Under the pieces are notes generated by a model that saw nothing but the letters and a program-made list of their open reading frames with translations, ran no database searches and was not told the DNA's origin. The position numbers and the translations under genes are program-made. 64,000 nt of DNA. Source: UBA1181 sp963619325. Its GTDB lineage: Bacteria; Bacteroidota; Bacteroidia; Bacteroidales; Paludibacteraceae. Below, in pieces: positions 8,581 through 16,761 of the stretch (position 1 is its first letter; every line of letters starts with the position of its first letter). The stretch spans positions 13,147-77,146 of the forward strand of contig CAVEVQ010000007.1 of assembly GCA_963619325.1 (NCBI GenBank), given 5' to 3'.

Positions 8581-9322
8581 GATGAAAAAATTTTTCTTAG
8601 CAGTAGCGATTCTTGCAGCGAGTGTATCTTCAAGTTTTGCTGAGAGTTTTGAAAACTCTTTTGGTGTGAGAATCTTTGGAGGTTTCGGAAGCAGTTATTC
8701 TTCCATAGTTAACACAGATGGCAAAGACCTATTTAAGATGGATTCTAAGCCACAAATCGGACTTTCATTGGATAGTCGTTGGTATGTCGCCAAAGGCAAT
8801 GTGTTGGGACTTGCCATCAATGCCCGTTGGTTGGATTTTTCATTCAACAAATCCAAACTTGATAAAATTGAACTTGGAGCTTTTTCTAACAGACTCGAAG
8901 GTCTAAATATTTCTACGAATGATATGCTATCATACAATGACGTTAACGAGTTTAGCATAGAAGCCCTCAACGCTGGATTGATTGGAACAATAGCATTCAA
9001 CGACCATTGGGCAATAGACGTTTACTACAATCTCGGTGCCAGCGCCCTTATCCAAGTGTTTGATGATGAAGATAACGACGACGAGTTTGACGACGATGAC
9101 GATGATGATGACAAAGATTACTATTCCTTTGGTTTAAACCACAAGATTGGCGCATCTCTTCACGTCGGATTCTTCCAAGTAGGTTGTGAAGCCAAGTTAG
9201 GAAGACTAAGCTTGCAAGATTGGGGATTGGACGACGTCGAAAAGGCCACCATCAAAGACGTAATGAAAGCAGACAAGACCAAAGTGGGTTGCGCAAGAAT
9301 ATTTGTCGGATTCTTATTTTAA
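8579..9322 (+). CDS. Predicted outer-membrane beta-barrel protein with an acidic loop
   Basis: 247 aa, or 246 if the second ATG at 8582 is used. A signal peptide (KKFFLAVAILAASVSSSFA) precedes alternating hydrophobic strands with aromatic girdles (FGVRIFGGFGSSYSS, WAIDVYYNLGASAL, HVGFFQVGCEAKLG) and a terminal aromatic, FVGFLF. This looks like a small outer-membrane barrel of the OmpA/OmpW-like size class. Around residues 160-181 is an almost unbroken Asp/Glu run (DDEDNDDEFDDDDDDDD), probably an exposed loop that could bind divalent cations. No named family recognised. It is monocistronic, with a duplicated leader and a terminator at 9372-9406. Confidence 0.7.
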   Translation: MMKKFFLAVAILAASVSSSFAESFENSFGVRIFGGFGSSYSSIVNTDGKDLFKMDSKPQIGLSLDSRWYVAKGNVLGLAINARWLDFSFNKSKLDKIELGAFSNRLEGLNISTNDMLSYNDVNEFSIEALNAGLIGTIAFNDHWAIDVYYNLGASALIQVFDDEDNDDEFDDDDDDDDKDYYSFGLNHKIGASLHVGFFQVGCEAKLGRLSLQDWGLDDVEKATIKDVMKADKTKVGCARIFVGFLF

Positions 9323-9371
9323 GCAAGAGGAACTGTCTAAGTTCTACATAAATTGACACGAAAACGGATAG

Positions 9372-9406
9372 AGGAGTGTGCTTGACAAAGGCATACTCCT
9401 AATTTT
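9372..9406 (+). terminator. Intrinsic terminator after the outer-membrane protein gene
   Basis: A 10-bp stem with one G-U pair (9372-9381 with 9391-9400), 9-nt loop, then AATTTTTT. The next gene's promoter box begins 5 bp later. Confidence 0.75.
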
Positions 9407-9410
9407 TTCT

Positions 9411-9418
9411 TACATTTG
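9411..9418 (+). promoter_or_regulatory. TAnnTTTG -7 promoter element for the tandem NSS transporters
   Basis: TACATTTG, 20 bp before the ATG at 9438 and directly after a terminator. Confidence 0.6.
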
Positions 9419-9437
9419 CGCTTTCAAAAATACAGAC

Positions 9438-10799
9438 ATGGAAAATTTTGATAGAGGGAATTTTGGAAGTAAATTGGGGCTTATCCTCGCAACAGCGGGG
9501 GGGGCAGTCGGATTAGGCAATGTTTGGCGCTTTCCATACATGGCAGGGGAAAACGGAGGAGCGGCGTTTATCTTGGTATATTTCGGATGCGTCCTGATTT
9601 TAGGACTTCCCTGTATGATTTCAGAGTTCATCATCGGCAGACGAGGGGCTTCTAACACAGCAAGGGCTTACACAAAAATGGCAAATGGAAGACCTTGGAA
9701 ATACATCGGATTTCTCAGCGTTCTCACGGGTTACCTTATTACCTGCTACTACGCCGTTGTCTCTGGTTGGTGTTTGGAATATGTTTATGCCTCCATCACA
9801 CGCCGCATCAACGGCAACTCTCAAGCAATAGCACAATATTTCTCAGATTTTTCAGAAGACCCTATTCGTCCCGTCTTTTGGACAGTCGCAATTCTCCTAT
9901 TCACCCATTTTGTCATCATTCGAGGCGTAAAAGGGGGAATTGAAAAAGCATCAAAAATCATGATGCCAACCCTGTTCATACTCCTTATCATCATAGTAGT
10001 AGCCTCGTGTATGCTTCCGAATGCGTGGAAGGGAGTTGAATTTCTTTTCAAACCAGATTTTAGCAAATGCGATGGGGACGTATTCTTAGGAGCCTTAGGT
10101 CAATCGTTCTACTCGTTGAGTATTGGTATGGGTTGCGCCTGCACCTACGCTTCCTACTTCAATAAAGACACCAACCTTGGAAAATCAGCACTTCAAATCG
10201 GTGTCATAGACACCGCGGTTGCTATACTTGCTGGGTTGATGATCTTCCCCGCGGCGTTCTCTGTCGGCACATCACCAGACAGCGGTCCTTCGCTCATCTT
10301 TATCACTTTGCCCAATGTCTTTGTTCAAGCATTCGCCTCTTTCCCGACAATAGGTTGGGTTATCTCCATCATTTTCTACATTTTACTCACTTTAGCTGCT
10401 CTCACCTCTCTTATCTCACTTCATGAAGTAAGCACAGCCTTCTTCTACGAAGAGATGAATGTCAGCAGAAAAAAAGGTGCAATAATAATCACTGTTACAT
10501 GTTCCATCATTGGAGCATTTTGTTCCCTATCGTTAGGTGCAACAGACGTGCTATCTTTTGGCGGAAAAAGTCTCTTCGATTGGTTTGACTTTATCACAGG
10601 TCAAATATTCCTACCTATTGCAGGATTCTTCACATGTATTTTCTTAGGTTGGTTTATTCCTAAAAAAATTATACAAAGTGAATTTACTAATAAAGGAACG
10701 ATCAAGGGAAATATTTTCATGATTTACCTATTCTTGATTCGCTTTGTATGCCCCATATTCATACTCTTGATATTTTTAAAACAATTGAATTTATTCTAA
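9438..10799 (+). CDS. Sodium-dependent transporter, NSS/SNF family (copy 1)
   Basis: 453 aa, about 11-12 membrane helices. The first helix has the NSS/LeuT signature (GLILATAGGAVGLGNVWRF then ENGGAA), whose unwound centre binds substrate and Na+. Further core signatures are SGWCLEYVY and GQSFYSLSIGMG, the TM6-like hinge. Members symport amino acids or related amines with Na+; substrate cannot be read here. An open frame extends back to TTG 9378, but that lies in the preceding terminator, so ATG 9438 is the start. A close paralogue follows 12 bp later. Confidence 0.93.
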   Translation: MENFDRGNFGSKLGLILATAGGAVGLGNVWRFPYMAGENGGAAFILVYFGCVLILGLPCMISEFIIGRRGASNTARAYTKMANGRPWKYIGFLSVLTGYLITCYYAVVSGWCLEYVYASITRRINGNSQAIAQYFSDFSEDPIRPVFWTVAILLFTHFVIIRGVKGGIEKASKIMMPTLFILLIIIVVASCMLPNAWKGVEFLFKPDFSKCDGDVFLGALGQSFYSLSIGMGCACTYASYFNKDTNLGKSALQIGVIDTAVAILAGLMIFPAAFSVGTSPDSGPSLIFITLPNVFVQAFASFPTIGWVISIIFYILLTLAALTSLISLHEVSTAFFYEEMNVSRKKGAIIITVTCSIIGAFCSLSLGATDVLSFGGKSLFDWFDFITGQIFLPIAGFFTCIFLGWFIPKKIIQSEFTNKGTIKGNIFMIYLFLIRFVCPIFILLIFLKQLNLF

Positions 10800-10811
10800 C
10801 AAAATACAGCT

Positions 10812-12167
10812 ATGGAAGACAGAGGGGGTTTTAAAAGCAAGATTGGAATCATTTTAGCAACCGCTGGATCTGCGGTTGGATTAGGAAATATATGGAGGTT
10901 TCCATATATGACAGGACAGAACGGAGGAGCGGCTTTCGTCCTTGTCTATTTATTATGTATTCTTCTTTTAGGGCTACCCGGAATGGTCAGCGAATTTATC
11001 GTCGGGAGACACTCGGCGTCCAATGCCGCCAAAGCCTACAAGTCTCTATCAAATGGCAAACCTTGGAAATTGATTGGCTACGTTGGCATATTCACCTCTA
11101 TGATTATCCTTGGATTCTACGCAGTCGTGGCAGGTTGGTGCTTGCAGTACCTCTATGCAAGCATTATTGGTGAGATTCAGGGAGACGCCAATTTTGTACA
11201 AAACTATTTTCAAAATTTCTCGTCAAGTATTTTTCTTCCAATCGTATGGGCTTTGGTGTTCATCTTACTTACGCACATCGTCATTGTTAAAGGTATTCAA
11301 AATGGAATAGAAAAGGCCTCTAAAGTAATGATGCCTATTCTATTCCTTCTCCTCATTATCATCGTTATAGCATCTTGTTCTCTTCCTGGATCTATCAAAG
11401 GAATTGTGTTTTTACTTAAACCTGATTTCTCAAAAGTCACCCAAAACGTTTTCTTGGATGCATTAGGACAAGCGTTTTTCTCTCTTAGTTTAGGCACGGC
11501 CTGTCTTTGCACCTACGCTTCCTACTTCAGTAAAAAAACAGATTTATTTAAATCAGCTTCTCAAATTGCTGCTATAGACACAATTATCGCCATCTTAGCG
11601 GGCTTAATGATATTCCCGGCTGCTTTCTCTGTCGGAATTGAACCTGATAGCGGAGCATCACTAATTTTCATTACACTACCTAATGTCTTCCAACAAGCAT
11701 TTCAAAACATTCCTACAATAGGATACATCATTTCCATTCTATTTTATTCTTTGTTAGTACTGGCAGCACTCACCTCCACAATTTCTATGCACGAAATTGC
11801 AACTGCATTCTTCCACGAAGAATTTCAAAAATCAAGAAGAAACAGCGCATGGATTACAACCATTGTTTGTTGCGCAATTGCCATTCTATGTGCATTGTCA
11901 TGCGGCGCAGTTCCACAATTATCGCTTTTGGGGAAATCATTTCTTGACTGTTGCGATTTTCTCACTGCCAAGATTTTACTGCCAATGGGATCTTTTTTCA
12001 CTTGCCTGCTATTGGGATGGTATGTACCTAAAAATTTGGTGAAAAATGAGTTTACTAACGATGGGACAACGAAGACGAAATTATTCAATATCTATCTGTT
12101 TATGATTCGTTTCATTTCCCCTATCTGCATCTTGAGCATATTTCTACACGAATTAGGATTATTCTAA
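10812..12167 (+). CDS. Sodium-dependent transporter, NSS/SNF family (copy 2)
   Basis: 451 aa, collinear with the previous gene along its entire length (GIILATAGSAVGLGNIWRF, GLPGMVSEFIVGRHSASN, GQAFFSLSLGTA, FTNDGTTKTKLFNIYLFMIRF), clearly a tandem duplicate that has diverged considerably. It begins 12 bp after copy 1, so both are probably made from the 9411 promoter. The differing residues around helices 3 and 8 could mean different substrates, or a two-protein transporter; neither is shown. It ends 11 bp from the convergent permease gene with no clear terminator between. Confidence 0.92.
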   Translation: MEDRGGFKSKIGIILATAGSAVGLGNIWRFPYMTGQNGGAAFVLVYLLCILLLGLPGMVSEFIVGRHSASNAAKAYKSLSNGKPWKLIGYVGIFTSMIILGFYAVVAGWCLQYLYASIIGEIQGDANFVQNYFQNFSSSIFLPIVWALVFILLTHIVIVKGIQNGIEKASKVMMPILFLLLIIIVIASCSLPGSIKGIVFLLKPDFSKVTQNVFLDALGQAFFSLSLGTACLCTYASYFSKKTDLFKSASQIAAIDTIIAILAGLMIFPAAFSVGIEPDSGASLIFITLPNVFQQAFQNIPTIGYIISILFYSLLVLAALTSTISMHEIATAFFHEEFQKSRRNSAWITTIVCCAIAILCALSCGAVPQLSLLGKSFLDCCDFLTAKILLPMGSFFTCLLLGWYVPKNLVKNEFTNDGTTKTKLFNIYLFMIRFISPICILSIFLHELGLF

Positions 12168-12178
12168 ACCACAAGTCA

Positions 12179-13228
12179 TTATGTACGCTTCAAATATACC
12201 ACCCATAACACGACTGGGACACCTAACAATGCTGTTATTGCATTTATAGGAATGACATAACCATTGTTAGGCAACTGCGAGAGAATATCACTTAACAACA
12301 TCACGCATCCACCCAATAAAAACGTGCATGGCATAACTCGACGATGGATTGACGTCTGAACCAACAATCTTGCCACATGAGGTACAGCCAAACCGACAAA
12401 ACCTATCGGACCAGCAAACGCCGTTGCTCCACCTGTCAACAATACAGTTACGATGATAACAATAATGCGGACTCGCCTCACATCAACACCAACTCCTTTA
12501 GCAAAATCTTCTCCTACCAACAAAGCATCCAATGGTTTTAGCAGTTGTAACATTAGCAACAAGGCAACTGCTACCAACATTGACATCACAATCAACTGCT
12601 TCCATCCTATCAAGGATAAACTTCCAAACGTCCAGTTCAAAAAAAACTTTACAGACTCAGGGTCCGACAAATTCTGTAGAATAGTGATAACAGCGCCTGC
12701 AACTGAACCTAATAACATACCCACAATCAACAACGAGATTGACTCCTTTAATCGAAATGAAGCAAACAAAATCAACATAAAAAGTAAAACTGCACCACCC
12801 AAAGCAAATATTGCACTCCCCCACTGAACGATAATGCTACTCATCGATATCCCTATAATCGGAACCAACAACATAAAAATAGCAACACCCAAAGACGCCC
12901 CTGAACTAACGCCCAAAACATAGGGACCCGCCAGAGGATTTCTAAAAAAAGTTTGCATTAACAAACCAGAAACCGACAAGGAAAAGCCAACAAGAATTGC
13001 CCCTATCGCTTTGGGAATCCTTATTTCAAAAAAAATGGTATGTGCAACTGAATTTTCACTTTCAAGTCCTTTTAGGAATTCTGAAAATGAAATACTTACA
13101 CTACCAAACAATATGTCGACGAAAAATAGAATTATCATTAAAACAGACATAAAAACGCAAATAATCCCCGTTTTATTTACATTCCATTGATTTTGTTTAA
13201 ACAAAAAACTCATAAAACGCCAACACAT
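12179..13228 (-). CDS. FecCD/BtuC-family ABC transporter permease
   Basis: 349 aa with ~9-10 hydrophobic helices. Family stretches: EIRIPKAIGAILVGFSLSVSG with FFRNPLAGPYVLGVSSGAS, the hallmark RNPLAxPxxLGxSxGA of siderophore, haem and cobalamin permeases; the coupling-helix region AFAGPIGFVGLAVPHVARLL; and GYVIPINAITALLGVPVVLWVV. It lies 8 bp after the binding-protein gene and is surely its partner. A second in-frame ATG at 13213 is possible. The ATPase needed to complete the importer is not adjacent: the next gene downstream is convergent. Confidence 0.94.
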   Translation of the reverse strand: MCWRFMSFLFKQNQWNVNKTGIICVFMSVLMIILFFVDILFGSVSISFSEFLKGLESENSVAHTIFFEIRIPKAIGAILVGFSLSVSGLLMQTFFRNPLAGPYVLGVSSGASLGVAIFMLLVPIIGISMSSIIVQWGSAIFALGGAVLLFMLILFASFRLKESISLLIVGMLLGSVAGAVITILQNLSDPESVKFFLNWTFGSLSLIGWKQLIVMSMLVAVALLLMLQLLKPLDALLVGEDFAKGVGVDVRRVRIIVIIVTVLLTGGATAFAGPIGFVGLAVPHVARLLVQTSIHRRVMPCTFLLGGCVMLLSDILSQLPNNGYVIPINAITALLGVPVVLWVVYLKRT

Positions 13229-13236
13229 TCAAAAAA

Positions 13237-14367
13237 TCACTTCAATCTTTTCACATAACGAGTCTCAAAATCACTATGATGAAGAACCGCAACTATATCT
13301 TCCAAAAGCCAATCAGGATGGGCAACAGCCTCTTCATAAAAATCACTAATTTCAGCAGGTGCAGAACGACGCACCGAACGTTTATTGAAATTATAAATTT
13401 CCCCATTCTTATAAGACTTAAGGATAGACAAACGCGGATCCAATGCGCGACAACTATTCTCTTGACAATTCATCCAAACATCAACGTCTTTCATAGTCTT
13501 AAGCACCCATTCCAACCCACAAGTTACAGTACCAACCATAGTATCCGACAAAACATATGTGGCATTCGCATCTTCGTATAAAGCCGACATATAGCCCTTT
13601 CCTCCCGTAAGGTACCATGTATCTCCAAAGCACCCTCCCGCAAATACAGTAGGACTATACGACAATTTTGACGCCTTTATCTTAATATCATTATAATTTT
13701 TCTCTATCTCATTAAAAATTGAATCGGCAACAACGTACTTGTCAAAAAAAAGAGAAAAAAACTTCAACCACTCTGCCCTCCCTAGTGCAGTCGTCTCCCT
13801 CCATTCCGCACATACAATAGTCGAACAGACATCAACATTTGGTTTTTCCCTTAAATCAGACAAAAAGAGCAACTCCGGAGCAGCTGTCAACAGACGTTCT
13901 ACATCCACCTGCATTGAATTGCCTAACTCAACAATCTTTCCCGATTTCACCCAATCATACACAGTATCAGAGTAAATGTATTCCGCATTACAAATAGCGC
14001 AAAGAGAAGGTAACACCCCCAGTAGACGATAAAATTCCAAATGAGTCGTACTATTGGAAGCAAACCGTTTGAGTGGTATTTCTATCACAATAGAAGAATC
14101 TTTTATAACGTGTTTCATCGAGTCTGCCCAACACTGTCTAACCAAATAAAAAAACTGGTCTTCATGTTTTTCATCGTCCGTGAAAACATTCAATCTATAT
14201 CCCCATGGACAACTGTCCACAGAAAACTTTTCCGCATATTTTAATTCTAACTGGGTTGCACATGAATCAACCAATAGACCTTTCTCGCCTTTATTTTTCG
14301 GAGCAATATCTACTGCACACGAAACCAATGAAAAGAAACCTATAACGACAATACAAAATCTTACCAT
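13237..14367 (-). CDS. ABC transporter substrate-binding lipoprotein (iron/cobalamin type)
   Basis: 376 aa with a lipobox LVSC (Cys17) after a hydrophobic leader, so anchored to a membrane. The two-lobe helical-backbone binding-protein layout of the BtuF/FepB cluster is suggested by RLLGVLPSLCAICNAEYIYS, the PELLFLSD segment, LKFFSLFF helical linker, FAGGCFGDTWYLTGGKGYMSAL, and DVWMNCQENS. Such proteins capture ferric siderophores, haem or corrinoids. No TonB-dependent receptor is adjacent to indicate the ligand. First gene of a two-gene operon with the FecCD permease; a TAnnTTTG box lies just upstream. Confidence 0.88.
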   Translation of the reverse strand: MVRFCIVVIGFFSLVSCAVDIAPKNKGEKGLLVDSCATQLELKYAEKFSVDSCPWGYRLNVFTDDEKHEDQFFYLVRQCWADSMKHVIKDSSIVIEIPLKRFASNSTTHLEFYRLLGVLPSLCAICNAEYIYSDTVYDWVKSGKIVELGNSMQVDVERLLTAAPELLFLSDLREKPNVDVCSTIVCAEWRETTALGRAEWLKFFSLFFDKYVVADSIFNEIEKNYNDIKIKASKLSYSPTVFAGGCFGDTWYLTGGKGYMSALYEDANATYVLSDTMVGTVTCGLEWVLKTMKDVDVWMNCQENSCRALDPRLSILKSYKNGEIYNFNKRSVRRSAPAEISDFYEEAVAHPDWLLEDIVAVLHHSDFETRYVKRLK

Positions 14368-14383
14368 GCGACGAAGTTTGTTG

Positions 14384-14391
14384 CAAATTTA
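14384..14391 (-). promoter_or_regulatory. TAnnTTTG -7 promoter element for the SBP-permease operon
   Basis: TAAATTTG on the minus strand, 16 bp upstream of the SBP ATG; divergent from the TetR promoter. Confidence 0.6.
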
Positions 14392-14434
14392 GCAAAAACG
14401 ACCGAATTAATTTCGTTCAAAACTAATAATAGAA

Positions 14435-14442
14435 TAAATTTG
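14435..14442 (+). promoter_or_regulatory. TAnnTTTG -7 promoter element for the TetR gene
   Basis: TAAATTTG, ~67 bp upstream of the TetR ATG and 43 bp from the divergent SBP promoter box. Confidence 0.55.
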
Positions 14443-14509
14443 CAAAGAGTATGATAAGATACAAAGCTACTTATTTAGGACTTTTGAACATAATAGAATA
14501 GTCATTACG

Positions 14510-15091
14510 ATGGGAACAGTCAAAACTCGCTCAATATTTATCGACGTCGCACGGAAACTATTTGCAGAGAAAGGAATGGAGAATACGACGATGAACGATA
14601 TAGCCAAAGAAGCACAAAAAGGTCGCCGTACGCTATACACCTATTTCAAAAGCAAAGATGATATTTATTATGCCGTGATTGAAAGCGAACTGTTCATGCT
14701 TGCCCATAAATTACAGAAAGAACTTCAAAAGGAGGCCTCTCCCAAAGAGAAACTGATCAACTACATCTATGCGAGAATGGAAATTTTCCACGAGGCTGTG
14801 ATGCGCAACGGAAATCTTCGAGCAAGTTTCTTCCGCAACATTTATGTCGTAGAGAAAAGCCGACACAGATTAGACCTGACTGAAATGAAAATGTTAGAAG
14901 CAATCCTTGTTGAGGGGAACCAAAGTGGAGATTTTGAGGTCAGGAATCCACAGCTTGCAGCAAAATTGATACATTGTGCTTTGAAGGGATGCGAAGTGCC
15001 ATTCATTCGAGGCGAACTTCGCACTTTCTTCTATCCGGAAAACAAAAAGGGCTTTACCGACTTTCTCTTGAAAGGACTTAAACACGCTTAG
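14510..15091 (+). CDS. TetR/AcrR-family transcriptional regulator
   Basis: 193 aa. The N-terminal DNA-binding domain is canonical: SIFIDVARKLFAEKGMENTTM, NDIAKEAQKGRRTLYTYFKSKDDIY, with the recognition helix in KGRRTLYTYF. The C-terminal ~130 residues are helical and lack a recognised ligand pocket. It is divergent from the SBP-permease operon (143 bp between starts), so it may regulate that operon and itself; this is context inference, since TetR proteins often control the divergent neighbour. No clear palindrome was found between the two promoters. Confidence 0.92.
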   Translation: MGTVKTRSIFIDVARKLFAEKGMENTTMNDIAKEAQKGRRTLYTYFKSKDDIYYAVIESELFMLAHKLQKELQKEASPKEKLINYIYARMEIFHEAVMRNGNLRASFFRNIYVVEKSRHRLDLTEMKMLEAILVEGNQSGDFEVRNPQLAAKLIHCALKGCEVPFIRGELRTFFYPENKKGFTDFLLKGLKHA

Positions 15092-15155
15092 GTTACAAGG
15101 GAAAAAAGAGATAATCATTGAAGACTATCCCTTTCATTTTCTCATTACGATTTTA

Positions 15156-15557
15156 TCACTTATCCTCTTTCACCTCAGCGTAACCGATGGTCTGACCAGA
15201 AACCGAGTCCTCTTCAAACACAAAATCACGCGCAACATTCACCACTCGGCAAGCCTTGACCAAGGTGAACTTACCATTTTTTCGAATGTCATTCAGGAAA
15301 ATACTTGCAATATTGTCTTGTCCATGCACTGTACCACGACTTGATGCTATTCCCAAATAAGCAGTGTCTCCAACAACCGTTGCATAATCAATGTATTGCA
15401 AAGCAGCCAAATTTTTAATGAAAACCTGTTCCGGAGTAAGAACTCGCTCTTCCTCTACATCTTTCTTTGTATGGTCCTTAACAGTTACATAAGAACACGA
15501 CACAAAAGAAATTATCAATAGAATAGAAGAATAAAACCAAACGAAATTTTTTTTCAT
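15156..15557 (-). CDS. Small predicted lipoprotein, unknown function
   Basis: 133 aa. MKKNFVWFYSSILLIISFVSC has a clear lipobox (FVSC) placing the mature protein on a membrane. The mature part begins with charged text (KDHTKKDVEEER) and ends with a region of short beta strands; no family recognised. A TTG at 15566 is in frame upstream, but the ATG at 15557 suits the promoter (TATTTTTG at 15579-15586). It is divergent from the orphan gene at 15628, with the two promoters 20 bp apart. Confidence 0.65.
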   Translation of the reverse strand: MKKNFVWFYSSILLIISFVSCSYVTVKDHTKKDVEEERVLTPEQVFIKNLAALQYIDYATVVGDTAYLGIASSRGTVHGQDNIASIFLNDIRKNGKFTLVKACRVVNVARDFVFEEDSVSGQTIGYAEVKEDK

Positions 15558-15578
15558 ATTTTTCAATTTATTTTACGG

Positions 15579-15586
15579 CAAAAATA
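15579..15586 (-). promoter_or_regulatory. TAnnTTTG -7 promoter element for the small lipoprotein
   Basis: TATTTTTG on the minus strand, 21 bp upstream of the ATG at 15557. Confidence 0.55.
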
Positions 15587-15606
15587 GTTTTTATCATTTA
15601 TACAAC

Positions 15607-15614
15607 TATATTTG
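15607..15614 (+). promoter_or_regulatory. TAnnTTTG -7 promoter element for the orphan gene at 15628
   Basis: TATATTTG, 13 bp upstream of the ATG, so the leader would be very short. Confidence 0.55.
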
Positions 15615-15627
15615 CATATCGATAATT

Positions 15628-16065
15628 ATGGCACGTTCGTTGAAAAACATATCGCTCAGTGGTTTCGCTACAATGCTTCTCATTGTGGTGATTGCTTGTT
15701 TTGGGCGAATGGCGACGTTAACATTTTCTGATAAAAGTGGGATAGACTTTGCAGATAGCGAGATCGCTACCCTTTCAGAAGAAGATTTCAGAGGAGGTTC
15801 CTTAGAAAAAGGAAGAACGTTCTATCACAATAGTGAAATTTTAATGCCCAACGAAATCGCTGTCCCTGTTTTGGAGAGAAATAATTCAAACAGTTCAAAC
15901 AGCGGATTAGATCAAACATGTGGAAGAAATGTTTCTTATCTTCAAGCCACTATGGTCTACGCAGGCATCAGATTGAAAGAGAGTTTCATTCAAGAAAATA
16001 GACAGAAATCCCATTTAAAACTGATTGGTTATTACATTTATCAGTTATGTAAAATTATTATTTGA
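15628..16065 (+). CDS. Orphan small protein with one N-terminal membrane segment
   Basis: 145 aa, not recognised. Residues ~10-26 (FATMLLIVVIACFGRMA) form a hydrophobic segment, either a membrane anchor or an uncleaved signal; ACF is a weak lipobox at best. The middle is acidic and rich in Asn/Ser (ERNNSNSSNSG), and the C-terminus is basic with a short hydrophobic end (GYYIYQLCKIII). An exact promoter box 13 bp upstream supports expression. No neighbour indicates a role. It could be a lineage-specific envelope protein. Confidence 0.5.
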   Translation: MARSLKNISLSGFATMLLIVVIACFGRMATLTFSDKSGIDFADSEIATLSEEDFRGGSLEKGRTFYHNSEILMPNEIAVPVLERNNSNSSNSGLDQTCGRNVSYLQATMVYAGIRLKESFIQENRQKSHLKLIGYYIYQLCKIII

Positions 16066-16096
16066 AAATTGACCTATTTAGTCTTTGTCATTTCCA

Positions 16097-16118
16097 ACCC
16101 TCTACAATGTTAGAGGGT
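16097..16118 (+). terminator. Hairpin after the orphan gene, possible terminator
   Basis: An 8-bp perfect stem ACCCTCTA/TAGAGGGT with a 6-nt loop, 32 bp after the stop. No good T-run follows, so termination is uncertain. Confidence 0.35.
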
Positions 16119-16186
16119 CGGTTGAGATTATACTAAAAAGGAAAACTTTTTACACACACAAATTTTCAATAATAATTTAAATCAAA

Positions 16187-16729
16187 ATGGAGAGTAAAAA
16201 TTTGACTTTTGAAGAATACATTACATCAGATAAAGAGAGAATAGAGCAAAAAAAAGTAGTTTCTAACCTTGGTATAGCAGCGACACTAATTGGAGTAGTG
16301 TTATCAGCACTAACAGCGACTTCGCTTGTTCCAAGCGGAATGCCATCGATGTTGATAGGTTCTGTTGGAATTGTGATTTTAATCATTGGCATAACAAAAC
16401 TATTATCAAAAAAGATAGTTTTTGTTGACAAACAATCACAAGAAGAATTAAAAAACTCCGATATATTTTTTGACACAACAGAATTAGGAAATATCTCACG
16501 TTTGTATGATCAACGCGACTTCGGTTCTATCGCAAACCTAAAGAAAGGAAACCAGTCGGGCATCGTTTTACATGTATGTGGTACAGAGAATGGCAAACTC
16601 TATTATACACAATTGATGAAGTATGTGCCATACCAATATGTGCCAGTCTACGACGCAGTAAAACATACAGATGCAAACGAAGTCAATGCTTTAGCAACTC
16701 TTGTCCGCTTGTATTCTGAGAAAGCATAG
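16187..16729 (+). CDS. Unknown membrane protein with two helices
   Basis: 180 aa, no family recognised. The N-terminus is charged (MESKNLTFEEYITSDKERIEQKK), then two hydrophobic helices at ~27-46 and ~53-70 form a hairpin (NLGIAATLIGVVLSALTA; MLIGSVGIVILIIGITKLL), leaving a soluble C-terminal ~110 residues containing LHVCGTENGKLYYTQLM and KYVPYQYVPVYDAV. It lies 32 bp before nhaD on the same strand, so it may be co-transcribed and assist the antiporter, but nothing in the sequence proves this. Confidence 0.65.
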   Translation: MESKNLTFEEYITSDKERIEQKKVVSNLGIAATLIGVVLSALTATSLVPSGMPSMLIGSVGIVILIIGITKLLSKKIVFVDKQSQEELKNSDIFFDTTELGNISRLYDQRDFGSIANLKKGNQSGIVLHVCGTENGKLYYTQLMKYVPYQYVPVYDAVKHTDANEVNALATLVRLYSEKA

Positions 16730-16761
16730 AACATTCTTTCTCCTTTTAAATCTCTTTTTAT

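Noticed and set aside
9438..12167. Tandem NSS genes as an assembly duplication
   Set aside because: The copies differ at very many positions throughout, in both DNA and protein, so this is a true old duplication.
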